Source: DATFNI01 sp963712305 (GTDB taxonomy: Bacteria; Bacteroidota; Rhodothermia; Balneolales; DATFMH01). From it: a stretch of DNA of 64,000 nucleotides. The notes under the pieces were generated by a model, which was not told the origin of the DNA, did no database searches, and was given only the letters and a program-made list of their open reading frames with translations. Position numbers and translations under genes: made by a program. The stretch is from assembly GCA_963712305.1 (NCBI GenBank), contig CAVQHI010000001.1, positions 372,001 through 436,000 of the forward strand, in the 5' to 3' direction. Below, piece after piece: positions 35,275 to 43,776 of the stretch (the first letter of the stretch is position 1; the number at the start of each line of letters is the position of its first letter).

Positions 35275-35880
35275 TTATCCTTTCAATTTGTTTATTTCGT
35301 CGCGGATTTTCGCAGCACGTTCGTAATCCTCATTCTGAATAGCGGTATCGAGATGTTTCTTCAGTACCTCCATCCGGTTTGATTCATCCAGATCTTTCAG
35401 GTCTTGAGGCTCAGCGACGTCTTCCTGTTTAGGTTCGGGCTCAGCGAATTCAGTTTCATCATCTTCATTCTCATCCGCAATGATGCCCGCTTCGTCAAGT
35501 ACTGACGACGACACGAAAATGGGAGCATTAAATCTAATAGCCAAAGCTATAGCATCACTGGGCCGGGCGTCCTGGAAAACATCCTCGCCATCCATCTCAA
35601 ATACAATTTCCGCGTAAAACGTCCCCTCCCGTAGATTATTAATAGTAATATACCTCACATATGTCTGAAAGGTCTGCAGGATATTTCGCAGCAGATCATG
35701 TGTCATGGGGCGTGGGGGTTTGATATGCTCCAGTTCCAGGGCAATGGCCTGTGCTTCGAACGTACCTATGATAATGGGTAACCTGCGCTTTCCATCCAGC
35801 TCGTTCAGGATTAACGCATAAGCTCCGCCACTACTTGGACTCGTTGAGAGTCCCAAGATTTCCATTTGAATTTTTTCCAA
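35275..35880 (-). CDS. DUF151 bifunctional-nuclease-like protein with C-terminal UVR motif
   Basis: 201 aa. The N-terminal DUF151 domain (about 1-130) includes SGGAYALILNELDGKRRLPIIIGTFEAQAIALELE and ARPSDAIALAIRFNAPIFVS. An acidic linker (about 140-165) leads to a UVR-type helical hairpin (AIQNEDYERAAKIRDEINKL) at the C-terminus, as in UvrB/UvrC. DUF151 proteins have been reported to have nuclease activity, but their role is poorly known. TTG at 35880 gives the natural start EKIQMEILGL; ATG 35865 is the alternative. It is the first gene of a run with bshC and 5-formyl-THF cyclo-ligase. Confidence 0.88.
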   Translation of the reverse strand: MEKIQMEILGLSTSPSSGGAYALILNELDGKRRLPIIIGTFEAQAIALELEHIKPPRPMTHDLLRNILQTFQTYVRYITINNLREGTFYAEIVFEMDGEDVFQDARPSDAIALAIRFNAPIFVSSSVLDEAGIIADENEDDETEFAEPEPKQEDVAEPQDLKDLDESNRMEVLKKHLDTAIQNEDYERAAKIRDEINKLKG

Positions 35881-36015
35881 GGCTCCAAAGGATTTTTATC
35901 TGATCGATATCAGACAAATTTAACGATAATTCCCTTTCCCTTAAAGTGCAGGATCAATTCTAAGCCCTTTCATTTTCATTAATGCGAGAGAATGAGTAAA
36001 GGTTGTCATCTTAAA

Positions 36016-36046
36016 TTGACATTTCATGGGTTTCACGCTAATTTTG
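36016..36046 (+). promoter_or_regulatory. nuo operon promoter
   Basis: TTGACA (36016-36021) is followed after 17 bases by TAATTTTG (36039-36046). This fits a sigma-70 pattern and also the TAnnTTTG box known in Bacteroidota. Transcription would start near 36053, upstream of the ATG at 36089 and downstream of the alternative ATG at 36026, which settles the nuoA start. Confidence 0.65.
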
Positions 36047-36088
36047 CCGCAGCCTAGAAAGGCCATTATTCATATATATGATACGAAC

Positions 36089-36475
36089 ATGCTTGAAGAA
36101 TATTTACCGATTCTCATTCTAGTCAGTGTAGCTATTATTGTTGCGCTCGTTTTTCTGCTCTTAAGTGTCTTTTTAGGACCCAAGCGACCCAACAAATGGA
36201 AGCTTAGCCCCTACGAAAGTGGAATGGACCCAATTGGTCAGGCACGCTTACGATATTCCGTCAGCTTCTACATGATTGCTATGGAATTCATCGTTTTTGA
36301 CCTTGAAGTTGTGTTTTTGTATCCATGGGCTGTCCGTTTTACCCAGCTCGGCTGGGGAACTTTCGCAGCTATGATGATATTTCTCGTAATACTTCTTATT
36401 GGTTTAATATATACCTTCAAAAAGGGTACCCTTGACTGGGATGCCAAACCGTATACCAAACCTTTTAAAAATTAA
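36089..36475 (+). CDS. nuoA: NADH-quinone oxidoreductase subunit A
   Basis: Small membrane subunit (ND3) of complex I, 128 aa from the ATG at 36089. Three helices are visible; the loop between the first two has KWKLSPYESGMDPIGQARLRYSV, the family hallmark near the quinone cavity. The longer frame from 36026 would start inside the promoter and was rejected. It is the first gene of nuoABCDEFGH. Confidence 0.95.
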   Translation: MLEEYLPILILVSVAIIVALVFLLLSVFLGPKRPNKWKLSPYESGMDPIGQARLRYSVSFYMIAMEFIVFDLEVVFLYPWAVRFTQLGWGTFAAMMIFLVILLIGLIYTFKKGTLDWDAKPYTKPFKN

Positions 36476-36485
36476 ATAGGTTTTT

Positions 36486-36968
36486 ATGGGATTAGAAAGC
36501 GCCTTAGGCGAAGGATTTCTTACGACAAAACTCGATGCGGTCGTTAACTGGTCTCGTGCCAATGCTGTTTGGCCGATGCCGATGGGATTGGCTTGTTGCG
36601 CAATCGAGATGATGGCTTTTGCCGGACCCAAGTATGATGCTTCGCGGTTCGGTTCGGAGGTCATGCGTTTTTCACCACGGCAGAGCGATCTGATGATTGT
36701 AGCAGGCTGGTGTACCTACAAAATGTCACATGCTATCCGGCGGGTCTGGGACCAGATGCCAGACCCAAAGTGGTGTGTTGCCATGGGTGCATGTGCCTCG
36801 ACTGGTGGCATGCACCGGAGTTATGGCGTAGTACAGGGATGTGATAACTTCCTGCCTGTAGACGCTTATATTTCAGGTTGTCCCCCACGTCCGGACTCAC
36901 TTCTTAATGCACTCATTAAGATCCAGGACAAAATCAAAAAAGAACACTCTGTATTACTCGACAAGTAA
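36486..36968 (+). CDS. nuoB: NADH-quinone oxidoreductase subunit B
   Basis: Peripheral-arm subunit that carries the N2 [4Fe-4S] cluster, the last electron donor to quinone. The ligands are the adjacent C37 and C38 in GLACCAIEMMAF, C103 in MGACASTGG and C132 in SGCPPRPD. At 160 aa it is short-form. It lies 10 bp after nuoA and 2 bp before nuoC. Confidence 0.97.
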   Translation: MGLESALGEGFLTTKLDAVVNWSRANAVWPMPMGLACCAIEMMAFAGPKYDASRFGSEVMRFSPRQSDLMIVAGWCTYKMSHAIRRVWDQMPDPKWCVAMGACASTGGMHRSYGVVQGCDNFLPVDAYISGCPPRPDSLLNALIKIQDKIKKEHSVLLDK

Positions 36969-36970
36969 TA

Positions 36971-37486
36971 ATGAATATTAGCAATTCCGCCACGGCGGAC
37001 ATCATCAACGATCTGCAGCAGAAGTACCCCGACAAGGTCCTCGATGCAAAAGAATATAATGGCACGGTTATCGTACGTGTCGACCGGGATGTCATTCATG
37101 ATATCCTTACAACCATGTTCGAAGATCATCATTTCATCTATCTGCTTCAGATATTTGGAACAGATCGCTTCACTTCCGCAAACCGGTTTGAAGTAGTCTA
37201 TCACATCTTCTCACTGCGCGACCAGATTCGCATTTTTGTCAAAACCTGGCTGGAAGAGGATGACTTAGTGCTTCCAACGGCCACTGACATCTGGAAGGCG
37301 GCCAACTGGCAGGAACGAGAGGTATACGACATGTTTGGTGTTCAATTCACCGGCCACCCGGATTTACGCCGGATGTTTATGCCTGAGGATTTCGAATATT
37401 ATCCCCTGCGTAAGGAGTTTCCACCTCTGGGTATTCCCGGATCAATTGAACTGCCCAGCACTACACCAGATTCAGAAGGAGAATAA
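36971..37486 (+). CDS. nuoC: NADH-quinone oxidoreductase subunit C
   Basis: 30-kDa peripheral-arm subunit, 171 aa, here separate from NuoD (fused in some bacteria). The signature ANWQEREVYDMFGVQFTGHP leads into DLRRMFMPEDFEYYPLRKEFP. No cofactor is bound. The ATG follows nuoB by 2 bp. Confidence 0.96.
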   Translation: MNISNSATADIINDLQQKYPDKVLDAKEYNGTVIVRVDRDVIHDILTTMFEDHHFIYLLQIFGTDRFTSANRFEVVYHIFSLRDQIRIFVKTWLEEDDLVLPTATDIWKAANWQEREVYDMFGVQFTGHPDLRRMFMPEDFEYYPLRKEFPPLGIPGSIELPSTTPDSEGE

Positions 37487-37495
37487 TAATAAGTC

Positions 37496-38788
37496 ATGGC
37501 ATCAGACACCGAGTTATTATCACGTTCACATCCCACTTATTTCCGGAAACATCAGAATGCTTTCGTAAAAAGTCTGGAAGACAAACACACGACGGTTGAT
37601 GTGGTTTCGGATGACCCGCTTGAAACCAAAATGGTTCTCAATATGGGTCCGCAGCACCCTGCCACTCACGGCGTGTTGCGTGTACTTCTCGAACTGGACG
37701 GAGAGCGTATTGTCAGAAATAAGCTGGATATCGGCTACCTCCATCGCGGCGTTGAAAAGATCGCGGAGAATAAGACGTACCAGGAGTTCATGCCGTATAC
37801 TGATCGGTTCGATTATCTCTCCCCTTACAGCAATAACGTCGCCTATTGTCTTGCAGTAGAGAAAATCGCGGATATCAAAGTCCCCGACAGGGCTCAGTAC
37901 ATCCGGATGATCGGCAGCGAGCTGGCTCGTATCTCTTCTCACTTGCTCTGGCTTGGCACCATGGTAATGGACGCCGGAGCTATCTCATTCTTCATATGGA
38001 CCTTCCGCGAACGCGAAAAAATTTACAGTATTTTTGACAACTTCGCCGGTCACCGTTTTACGGTTTCTCATTCACGAATTGGTGGTGTGGCAAGCGACCT
38101 GTCACCAACCGCGATCCAGATGATCAAGGAGTTCCTCGATTTCTTTAAGACGGAATTGAAACGCTGGAGAGCCATCCTCGACCGAAACAGAATCTTTGTC
38201 GACCGTAATTTGGATATCGGTCAAATTGATGCAGACGAGGCTATCAGAATCGGGTTAACCGGACCTGCCCTTCGAGCTACTGGTATTCCCTATGATATTC
38301 GACGGGTTGCACCCTATGGTAAATACAGCGAGGTCGATTTCGAAGTTATCACACGTCTGGCGGGCGATAATCTTGCCCGTTACTATTGCCGGATGGAAGA
38401 AATGCACGAAAGCGTTCGCATCATCGAACAGTGCCTTGCCAAGATGGAAAAAGGACCTATCCGCGCTGATAATGCCAAGAAAGCCTATCCTTCCAAAGAT
38501 GAAGTTTATTACTCCATGGAAGGTTTAATTCATGATTTTATGATGACTGATACCGGCGTTTGTCCTCCCGAAGGTGCTGAATGCTATCACTCGGTCGAAG
38601 CTCCCAAGGGTGAACTCGGTTTCTTTATTCAAAGCGATGGAACCGGACACGCATGGAGACTCGCGATAAAATCACCTTCATTTGCCAACCTCCAGGGACT
38701 CGAATATATCCTGGATGGTGAAATGGTAGCAGACACAGTAGTATTGATTGGTGGCATGGACCCTGTAATGGGTGATTCCGATAAATAA
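37496..38788 (+). CDS. nuoD: NADH-quinone oxidoreductase subunit D
   Basis: 49-kDa subunit forming the quinone pocket with NuoB, 430 aa. MGPQHPATHGVLRVLLELDGE carries the quinone-site His; DIGYLHRGVEKIAE and RISSHLLWLGT follow. The C-terminus DPVMGDSDK is the usual ending, close to the common DPVMGEVDR. An N-terminal extension of about 30 residues is not conserved in the family. Confidence 0.97.
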   Translation: MASDTELLSRSHPTYFRKHQNAFVKSLEDKHTTVDVVSDDPLETKMVLNMGPQHPATHGVLRVLLELDGERIVRNKLDIGYLHRGVEKIAENKTYQEFMPYTDRFDYLSPYSNNVAYCLAVEKIADIKVPDRAQYIRMIGSELARISSHLLWLGTMVMDAGAISFFIWTFREREKIYSIFDNFAGHRFTVSHSRIGGVASDLSPTAIQMIKEFLDFFKTELKRWRAILDRNRIFVDRNLDIGQIDADEAIRIGLTGPALRATGIPYDIRRVAPYGKYSEVDFEVITRLAGDNLARYYCRMEEMHESVRIIEQCLAKMEKGPIRADNAKKAYPSKDEVYYSMEGLIHDFMMTDTGVCPPEGAECYHSVEAPKGELGFFIQSDGTGHAWRLAIKSPSFANLQGLEYILDGEMVADTVVLIGGMDPVMGDSDK

Positions 38789-38796
38789 ATGAAATT

Positions 38797-39333
38797 ATGG
38801 AAATAGCATTTGATAAGAACGATCTCAACGAGATAGAAAAAATTAAGGCCAAGTACCCGACCAATATGGCCGCTGTGATGGCTGCACTTTGGTACGCTCA
38901 GGAAAAATTCGGACATTTGGAAACAGAAGCCCAGGATTTGGTTGCTCATTCACTTGATCTGCCTGAAGCGCATGTTTACGGGGTCGCTTCTTTCTATACC
39001 CAGTATTTCAAGAAGAAAAAAGGCAAATACGTATTTGATGTCTGCACCTGCTTTAGCTGCCAGGTTTGTGGCGGATATGATATCCTCCATTACCTTGAAG
39101 AGAAGCTTGAAATAAAGGCCGGCGAGACAACAGAAGACGGCCTTTTCTCTATTGAGGAAGCCGAATGTCTGGGAGCCTGCGGATATGCACCAATGATGCA
39201 GATAACCAATGATATTTATGTGAATCATCTCACACCGGAGAAAGTAGATAAAGTGATCGATGGCTTGCGGGAAGGCAAGATGCCAGAATTTGAATCGATC
39301 CCTCTTCCGCAACATCAAACTGAAGAAAACTGA
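38797..39333 (+). CDS. nuoE: NADH-quinone oxidoreductase subunit E
   Basis: 24-kDa thioredoxin-like subunit with the N1a [2Fe-2S] cluster. The cluster ligands are C83 and C88 in VCTCFSCQVCGG and C124 and C128 in ECLGACGYAP. Two extra cysteines (C85, C91) lie between the usual ones. At 178 aa it has normal length. It precedes nuoF by 5 bp, its usual partner in the NADH module. Confidence 0.95.
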   Translation: MEIAFDKNDLNEIEKIKAKYPTNMAAVMAALWYAQEKFGHLETEAQDLVAHSLDLPEAHVYGVASFYTQYFKKKKGKYVFDVCTCFSCQVCGGYDILHYLEEKLEIKAGETTEDGLFSIEEAECLGACGYAPMMQITNDIYVNHLTPEKVDKVIDGLREGKMPEFESIPLPQHQTEEN

Positions 39334-39338
39334 TAATC

Positions 39339-40634
39339 ATGGCCAACGCCGACTGGAAAACATATAAACCGCTGTTGCTCCCAAACGTCAAGAATCTTCA
39401 TGAGATTGATGTTTATGAAAAAAATGGTGGATATAAAGCCCTGCGGACCGTTCTCAAGAATAAAGATTCCAAATGGACGAAAGAGAACGTCACTAACGAG
39501 GTTAAAAGTGCTGGCTTAAGAGGCCGTGGCGGGGCTGGTTTCAACACCGGACTTAAATGGTCGTTCATGCCAAAACCGGATGGTGGTCCGCGTTATATCG
39601 CCGCGAATGGTGATGAGTCCGAACCTGGAACATTTAAGGACCGACAGATTTTTGAGTACAATCCACACCTCTTCATCGAAGGTGCCCTGATTGCGGCATA
39701 TGCAATGTCGATCACATCGGTTTACGTCTATATCCGCGGTGAGTACAACTCATGGATTCAGAAGCTGCAGAAAGCCGTTGATGATGCTTACAAAAAAGGA
39801 TACATCGGTAAGAATGTGCTCGGCAGCGGCATGGATGTCGATTTATATCTACATAAAGGCGCCGGTGCTTACATCTGCGGTGAAGAATCTTCTTTGATGG
39901 AATCCCTGGAAGGCAAACGCGGCTATCCGCGCATCAAACCTCCCTTCCCGGCTCAGAAAGGTCTGTGGAGCCGGCCAACGACGATCAACAACATTGAAAC
40001 GCTGTCGAATGTACCACTGATCATCAATAACGGATCTCCCTGGTATTCTTCGATAGGTGCGGAAAAACATCCTGGTCCGGTACTTTACGGCATCTCCGGT
40101 CATGTCAACAAGCCGGGTGTCTATGAGTTCCAAACGGGTATGCTTATCACTGATTTGCTAAACGAAGTTGCCGGCGGAATACGCAACGGCAAGAAACTGA
40201 AAGCGCTCGTTCCAGGCGGGTCATCCACACCTATCCTTCGTGCTGATCAGATCGAGGGGGTAAAAATGGATGCCGAATCACTCCGCCAGGTTGGTTCAAT
40301 GATGGGTACAGCTGGCATGCTCTTCCTCGACGAGGACACCGATATTGTCGATTTTCTGTGGCGTATCACCCACTTCTATCATCACGAATCGTGTGGTCAG
40401 TGTACTCCTTGCCGCGAAGGAACAGGCTGGCTCGAAAAACTGCTTTTGAAGATAAAGAATGGTGAAGGTGAGATCCGCGATCTTGATATTCTTTTGGATC
40501 TTTGCACCCAGATGGAAGGTCGAACAGTCTGCGCCCTTGCTGACGCTGCTGCGTGGCCGGTGCGCTACACCATCACGCGTTTCCGCGAAGAATTTGAATC
40601 ACGGTGCAAGAACACCATATTTGCAACCGCATAA
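39339..40634 (+). CDS. nuoF: NADH-quinone oxidoreductase subunit F
   Basis: 51-kDa subunit that binds NADH, FMN and the N3 [4Fe-4S] cluster. LRGRGGAGF at 60-68 is the NADH loop, and AANGDESEPGTFKDR with YICGEESSLMESLEGKRG forms the FMN site. CGQCTPCREG near 353 plus a later C supplies the cluster ligands. At 431 aa it is full length. Confidence 0.97.
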   Translation: MANADWKTYKPLLLPNVKNLHEIDVYEKNGGYKALRTVLKNKDSKWTKENVTNEVKSAGLRGRGGAGFNTGLKWSFMPKPDGGPRYIAANGDESEPGTFKDRQIFEYNPHLFIEGALIAAYAMSITSVYVYIRGEYNSWIQKLQKAVDDAYKKGYIGKNVLGSGMDVDLYLHKGAGAYICGEESSLMESLEGKRGYPRIKPPFPAQKGLWSRPTTINNIETLSNVPLIINNGSPWYSSIGAEKHPGPVLYGISGHVNKPGVYEFQTGMLITDLLNEVAGGIRNGKKLKALVPGGSSTPILRADQIEGVKMDAESLRQVGSMMGTAGMLFLDEDTDIVDFLWRITHFYHHESCGQCTPCREGTGWLEKLLLKIKNGEGEIRDLDILLDLCTQMEGRTVCALADAAAWPVRYTITRFREEFESRCKNTIFATA

Positions 40635-40649
40635 ATCTCATAGATAATC

Positions 40650-42425
40650 ATGCCAGAAGTATTTATAGACGGGAAACGATACGAATATGAGGGCTCGCAT
40701 AAAGCCCTCCAGTTCATGCTTGATAATAATATCGAAGTACCCTTTTTCTGCTATCACCCGGCCATGTCTATTCCGGCCAATTGCCGGCAATGCCTGGTAA
40801 AAGCCGGAACGCCCGTTTTCAACCGTGAGAAGAAAGAGTTCGAAACGGATGAAAACGGTAACCGTGTGATTCGTTATTTCCCGAAGCTTCAGACATCCTG
40901 CAGTATGGATTTGTCAGATGGTATGGTGATTCATACACAAAATACTTCTGATGAAGTCGTTCGGGCACATAAGGATAATCTCGAATTCATATTGATCAAC
41001 CACCCGCTGGATTGCCCGATATGCGATCAGGCCGGTGAATGTCCGTTGCAGATTCAAACGTATAAATACGGACCGGAAGGCAGCCGCTTCGAGTTTAAAA
41101 AAGTACACAAGCCGAAGCGTGTACAACTCGGCCCCAGGGTAACCCTCGATGCCGAGCGTTGCATCAACTGCACGCGATGTGTTCGTTTCTGTAACGAGAT
41201 CAGTAAATCTGATCAACTGACGATTATCTCCCGCGGTGACAAAAACTACCCCGCTGCCGCGCCTGGACATCCCTTTGATGATCCTTACTCATTAAATACC
41301 GTAGATATTTGCCCGGTTGGTGCCCTTACCTCGTCTGATTTCCGTTTCCGCGCCCGTGTTTGGGAAATGAACCAGACACCAAGCGTCGATATGACAAACG
41401 GAAAAGGTACCAATGTTGATCTCTGGACCCGTGATAACCTTGTTTTGCGTATCACACCGCGTTACAATCCGGAAGTAAATGACTATTGGATGCCGGATGC
41501 CGGACGTGATGCCTATAGATTGTTCAATGAGAATCGCATTTCTCGTCCGGAAATCAAACTTGACGGTACAAACAACACCAAGTCTTCCTGGAATAATGTT
41601 TTAATGACTCTGGCCGAAGAGCTGCAAAAACGAAAAGGCTCCGAAGTTCTATTCCTCGGAAGTACATATGCTTCAGTTGAAGACAACTTTGTTGTAAATA
41701 AATTCCTCCAATCATTTGGTGTGGAAAAATCATATTTCATTCCCCATATCATTGAAGGTGCCGGGGATGACTTCCTGTTAGATGACGATCAGGCTCCCAA
41801 CACAACCGGTGTTCGCCTCTTAGGATTTAACGAGACATCAGATGATGATCTCCGTAAACTCCTCGCATCGGATAAAATTTCAATGGTTGTTTCTTTGAGT
41901 GATGATATTATTGGTCGTACTGATCTGACTCCGGCTGATTTCTCGAGTACCTATTTAGTTAGTTTTGCCACCAATAATACAGAGACTACAAAAGCTGCTG
42001 ATCTGGTTGTACCGATCACATGTGCAGCAGAACATGCAGCAAGTTATGTAAATGTCTCCGGCAGGATCCAGCGTACCTTCCCTGCTAAAGAAACACTCTA
42101 CACACATCGTACCATTAACCCTGAAATGGCGATGGGACGTCTTGACCGGTTTGGAACTAAATTCGACAACTGGGTCTCCGACAAAAACCGTGTGGAATGT
42201 GTGCAGGCATGGGAATTCATCGGACACCTGGCCGAGCAGTTCGACAAAGATTTCACATATCAGAGTACCCGTGAGATCATGCACGAGATAGCTCTGACAA
42301 TTGCTCCTTTCAACGGAGTGAGCTATCAACGAATGGATGAAGAAAACGGCATCCAACTTGATCTTAAACAAACCGAAGGAACCTCACCCATGTCCCCTCT
42401 CGAAAGTCATGGAAAGGGGGATTAG
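40650..42425 (+). CDS. nuoG: NADH-quinone oxidoreductase subunit G
   Basis: 591-aa electron-wire subunit. The N-terminal [2Fe-2S] site (CYHPAMSIPANCRQCLVK) is followed by the H/C3 cluster (HPLDCPICDQAGECPLQIQT). The [4Fe-4S] site RCINCTRCVRFCNE comes next, closed by DICPVGALTS. The rest is a molybdopterin-type domain without molybdenum, shorter than in E. coli (about 900 aa) but like short NuoG proteins of other phyla. It lies 15 bp after nuoF. Confidence 0.95.
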   Translation: MPEVFIDGKRYEYEGSHKALQFMLDNNIEVPFFCYHPAMSIPANCRQCLVKAGTPVFNREKKEFETDENGNRVIRYFPKLQTSCSMDLSDGMVIHTQNTSDEVVRAHKDNLEFILINHPLDCPICDQAGECPLQIQTYKYGPEGSRFEFKKVHKPKRVQLGPRVTLDAERCINCTRCVRFCNEISKSDQLTIISRGDKNYPAAAPGHPFDDPYSLNTVDICPVGALTSSDFRFRARVWEMNQTPSVDMTNGKGTNVDLWTRDNLVLRITPRYNPEVNDYWMPDAGRDAYRLFNENRISRPEIKLDGTNNTKSSWNNVLMTLAEELQKRKGSEVLFLGSTYASVEDNFVVNKFLQSFGVEKSYFIPHIIEGAGDDFLLDDDQAPNTTGVRLLGFNETSDDDLRKLLASDKISMVVSLSDDIIGRTDLTPADFSSTYLVSFATNNTETTKAADLVVPITCAAEHAASYVNVSGRIQRTFPAKETLYTHRTINPEMAMGRLDRFGTKFDNWVSDKNRVECVQAWEFIGHLAEQFDKDFTYQSTREIMHEIALTIAPFNGVSYQRMDEENGIQLDLKQTEGTSPMSPLESHGKGD

Positions 42426-42509
42426 CAGGTCGAATTGAATTTCGGCAATGTCGGCTTTCGATGAGCACAATGTATTCAAAATGGTAACATCTGTTTAATT
42501 TATTATAGT

Positions 42510-43505
42510 ATGACTTCTTTTGCGATTTCGATGATTGTTCTTGTTGTGGCGCTTATAGTGGCCCTCAGTGCCGCGGCCGGAACGGTCTATGCCGAGCGAC
42601 GAATCGCCGGTTTCATTCAAAACCGGGTCGGTCCGAACCGGGTCGGTCCCATGGGATTAATGCAGCCAATGGCCGACGTGCTCAAACTCATTCTTAAAGA
42701 GGATGTGACACCTACTCAGAGCAGTCGCGTGCTTCATACGGTGGCACCTATGATTCCTGTTGCTACTGCATTGGCTTCCATCGCCGTTATACCATTTGGC
42801 CGCGATATCTACATCGCCAATATTAATGTTAGTGTGCTTTATATCCTGGCAATTACCTCTCTCGGTGTATACGGTGTAACGCTTGCCGGTTGGTCGTCCA
42901 ACAGTAAGTATTCTCTGCTTGGCGGACTCCGTGCGGCTGCCCAGATGCTTAGTTATGAATTACCCATGGGTCTTGCTGTGGCTTCGTGCGTTTTATTTGC
43001 ACACTCGCTGAACCTTAAAGATGTCGTTGATTCACAGGCTGTTTGGTGGAACATGTTCCGCAACCCGATCGCTTTTGTAATCTTTGTGACTGCTGCCCTT
43101 GCCGAAGCCAACCGTACACCGTTTGACCTGGTCGAAGCCGAGCAGGAACTGGTTGGGGGTTTCCACACCGAATACAGTTCCATGAAATTCGGGATGTTTT
43201 TCCTGGCTGAATACATGCACGTGTTCATCGGTAGTATGCTGATCACGACGTTCTTCTGCGGCGGCTATCACCTTCCGTTTGAACCATACTGGCTGCCGCA
43301 CCTCTCACCTGTTGTGCAAGGCTTTTATGATATCGGCGTGTTCCTGATCAAGACACTCTTCTGGGTCTTCTTCTACATCTGGATTCGCTGGACCATCCCA
43401 CGATTCAAATTCAATCAACTGATGCACCTCGGATGGAACAAACTCCTTCCCCTGGCCATCATCAATTTCATGGCCATCGCCACGCTGATCATGATTTTCA
43501 AATGA
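42510..43505 (+). CDS. nuoH: NADH-quinone oxidoreductase subunit H
   Basis: Membrane subunit (ND1) that joins the two arms and forms part of the quinone channel, 331 aa with about eight helices. NRVGPNRVGPMGLMQPMADVLK is the hallmark, then EANRTPFDLVEAEQELVGGFHTEY and the C-terminal WIRWTIPRFKFNQLMHLGWN. It is the last gene of this operon: 84 bp after nuoG and 22 bp before a strong terminator. Confidence 0.96.
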   Translation: MTSFAISMIVLVVALIVALSAAAGTVYAERRIAGFIQNRVGPNRVGPMGLMQPMADVLKLILKEDVTPTQSSRVLHTVAPMIPVATALASIAVIPFGRDIYIANINVSVLYILAITSLGVYGVTLAGWSSNSKYSLLGGLRAAAQMLSYELPMGLAVASCVLFAHSLNLKDVVDSQAVWWNMFRNPIAFVIFVTAALAEANRTPFDLVEAEQELVGGFHTEYSSMKFGMFFLAEYMHVFIGSMLITTFFCGGYHLPFEPYWLPHLSPVVQGFYDIGVFLIKTLFWVFFYIWIRWTIPRFKFNQLMHLGWNKLLPLAIINFMAIATLIMIFK

Positions 43506-43526
43506 TTTTATGATTGATGAAATACA

Positions 43527-43564
43527 AAAGGCAGAATTCGAAATGAGTTCTGCCTTTCTTGTTT
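43527..43564 (+). terminator. terminator of the nuoA-H operon
   Basis: AAAGGCAGAA (43527-43536) and TTCTGCCTTT (43548-43557) form a perfect 10-bp stem with an 11-base loop, followed by CTTGTTTT. It is a clear intrinsic terminator 22 bp after nuoH, so nuoI and later genes are not part of this transcript. Confidence 0.88.
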
Positions 43565-43600
43565 TAAGGAGACAGAATTCAGAATACAGGAGACAGGAGT

Positions 43601-43753
43601 AGCCGCGGATCTTCGCGGTTCGATTATTGTAGGGGCAATCCCCTGTGATTGCCCCTACAACGCAATTCAGTTAGCCGGACTGTCAGTCCGGCACATCTCA
43701 ACATTAAAATGGATAGGTATTCATAGAATTGTCACAAGTTGCAAACTTGCGAC
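43601..43753. repeat. cluster of four different hairpin repeats
   Basis: In 153 bp there are four hairpins. 43601-43620 has CCGCG/CGCGG arms. 43627-43660 has perfect 14-bp arms beginning TTGTAGGGGCAATC with a 6-base loop. 43674-43692 is GCCGGACT, GTC, AGTCCGGC. 43731-43753 has arms GTCACAAGTT and AACTTGCGAC with one mismatch. The last resembles 11605-11629. They look like independent extragenic palindromes inserted next to each other. Confidence 0.8.
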
Positions 43754-43776
43754 AGGATAGGACAGGATTGAAGATG

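Noticed and set aside
36026..36088. Upstream ATG start for nuoA
   Set aside because: It lies between the -35 and -10 boxes of the nuo promoter; the ATG at 36089 gives the normal NuoA N-terminus.
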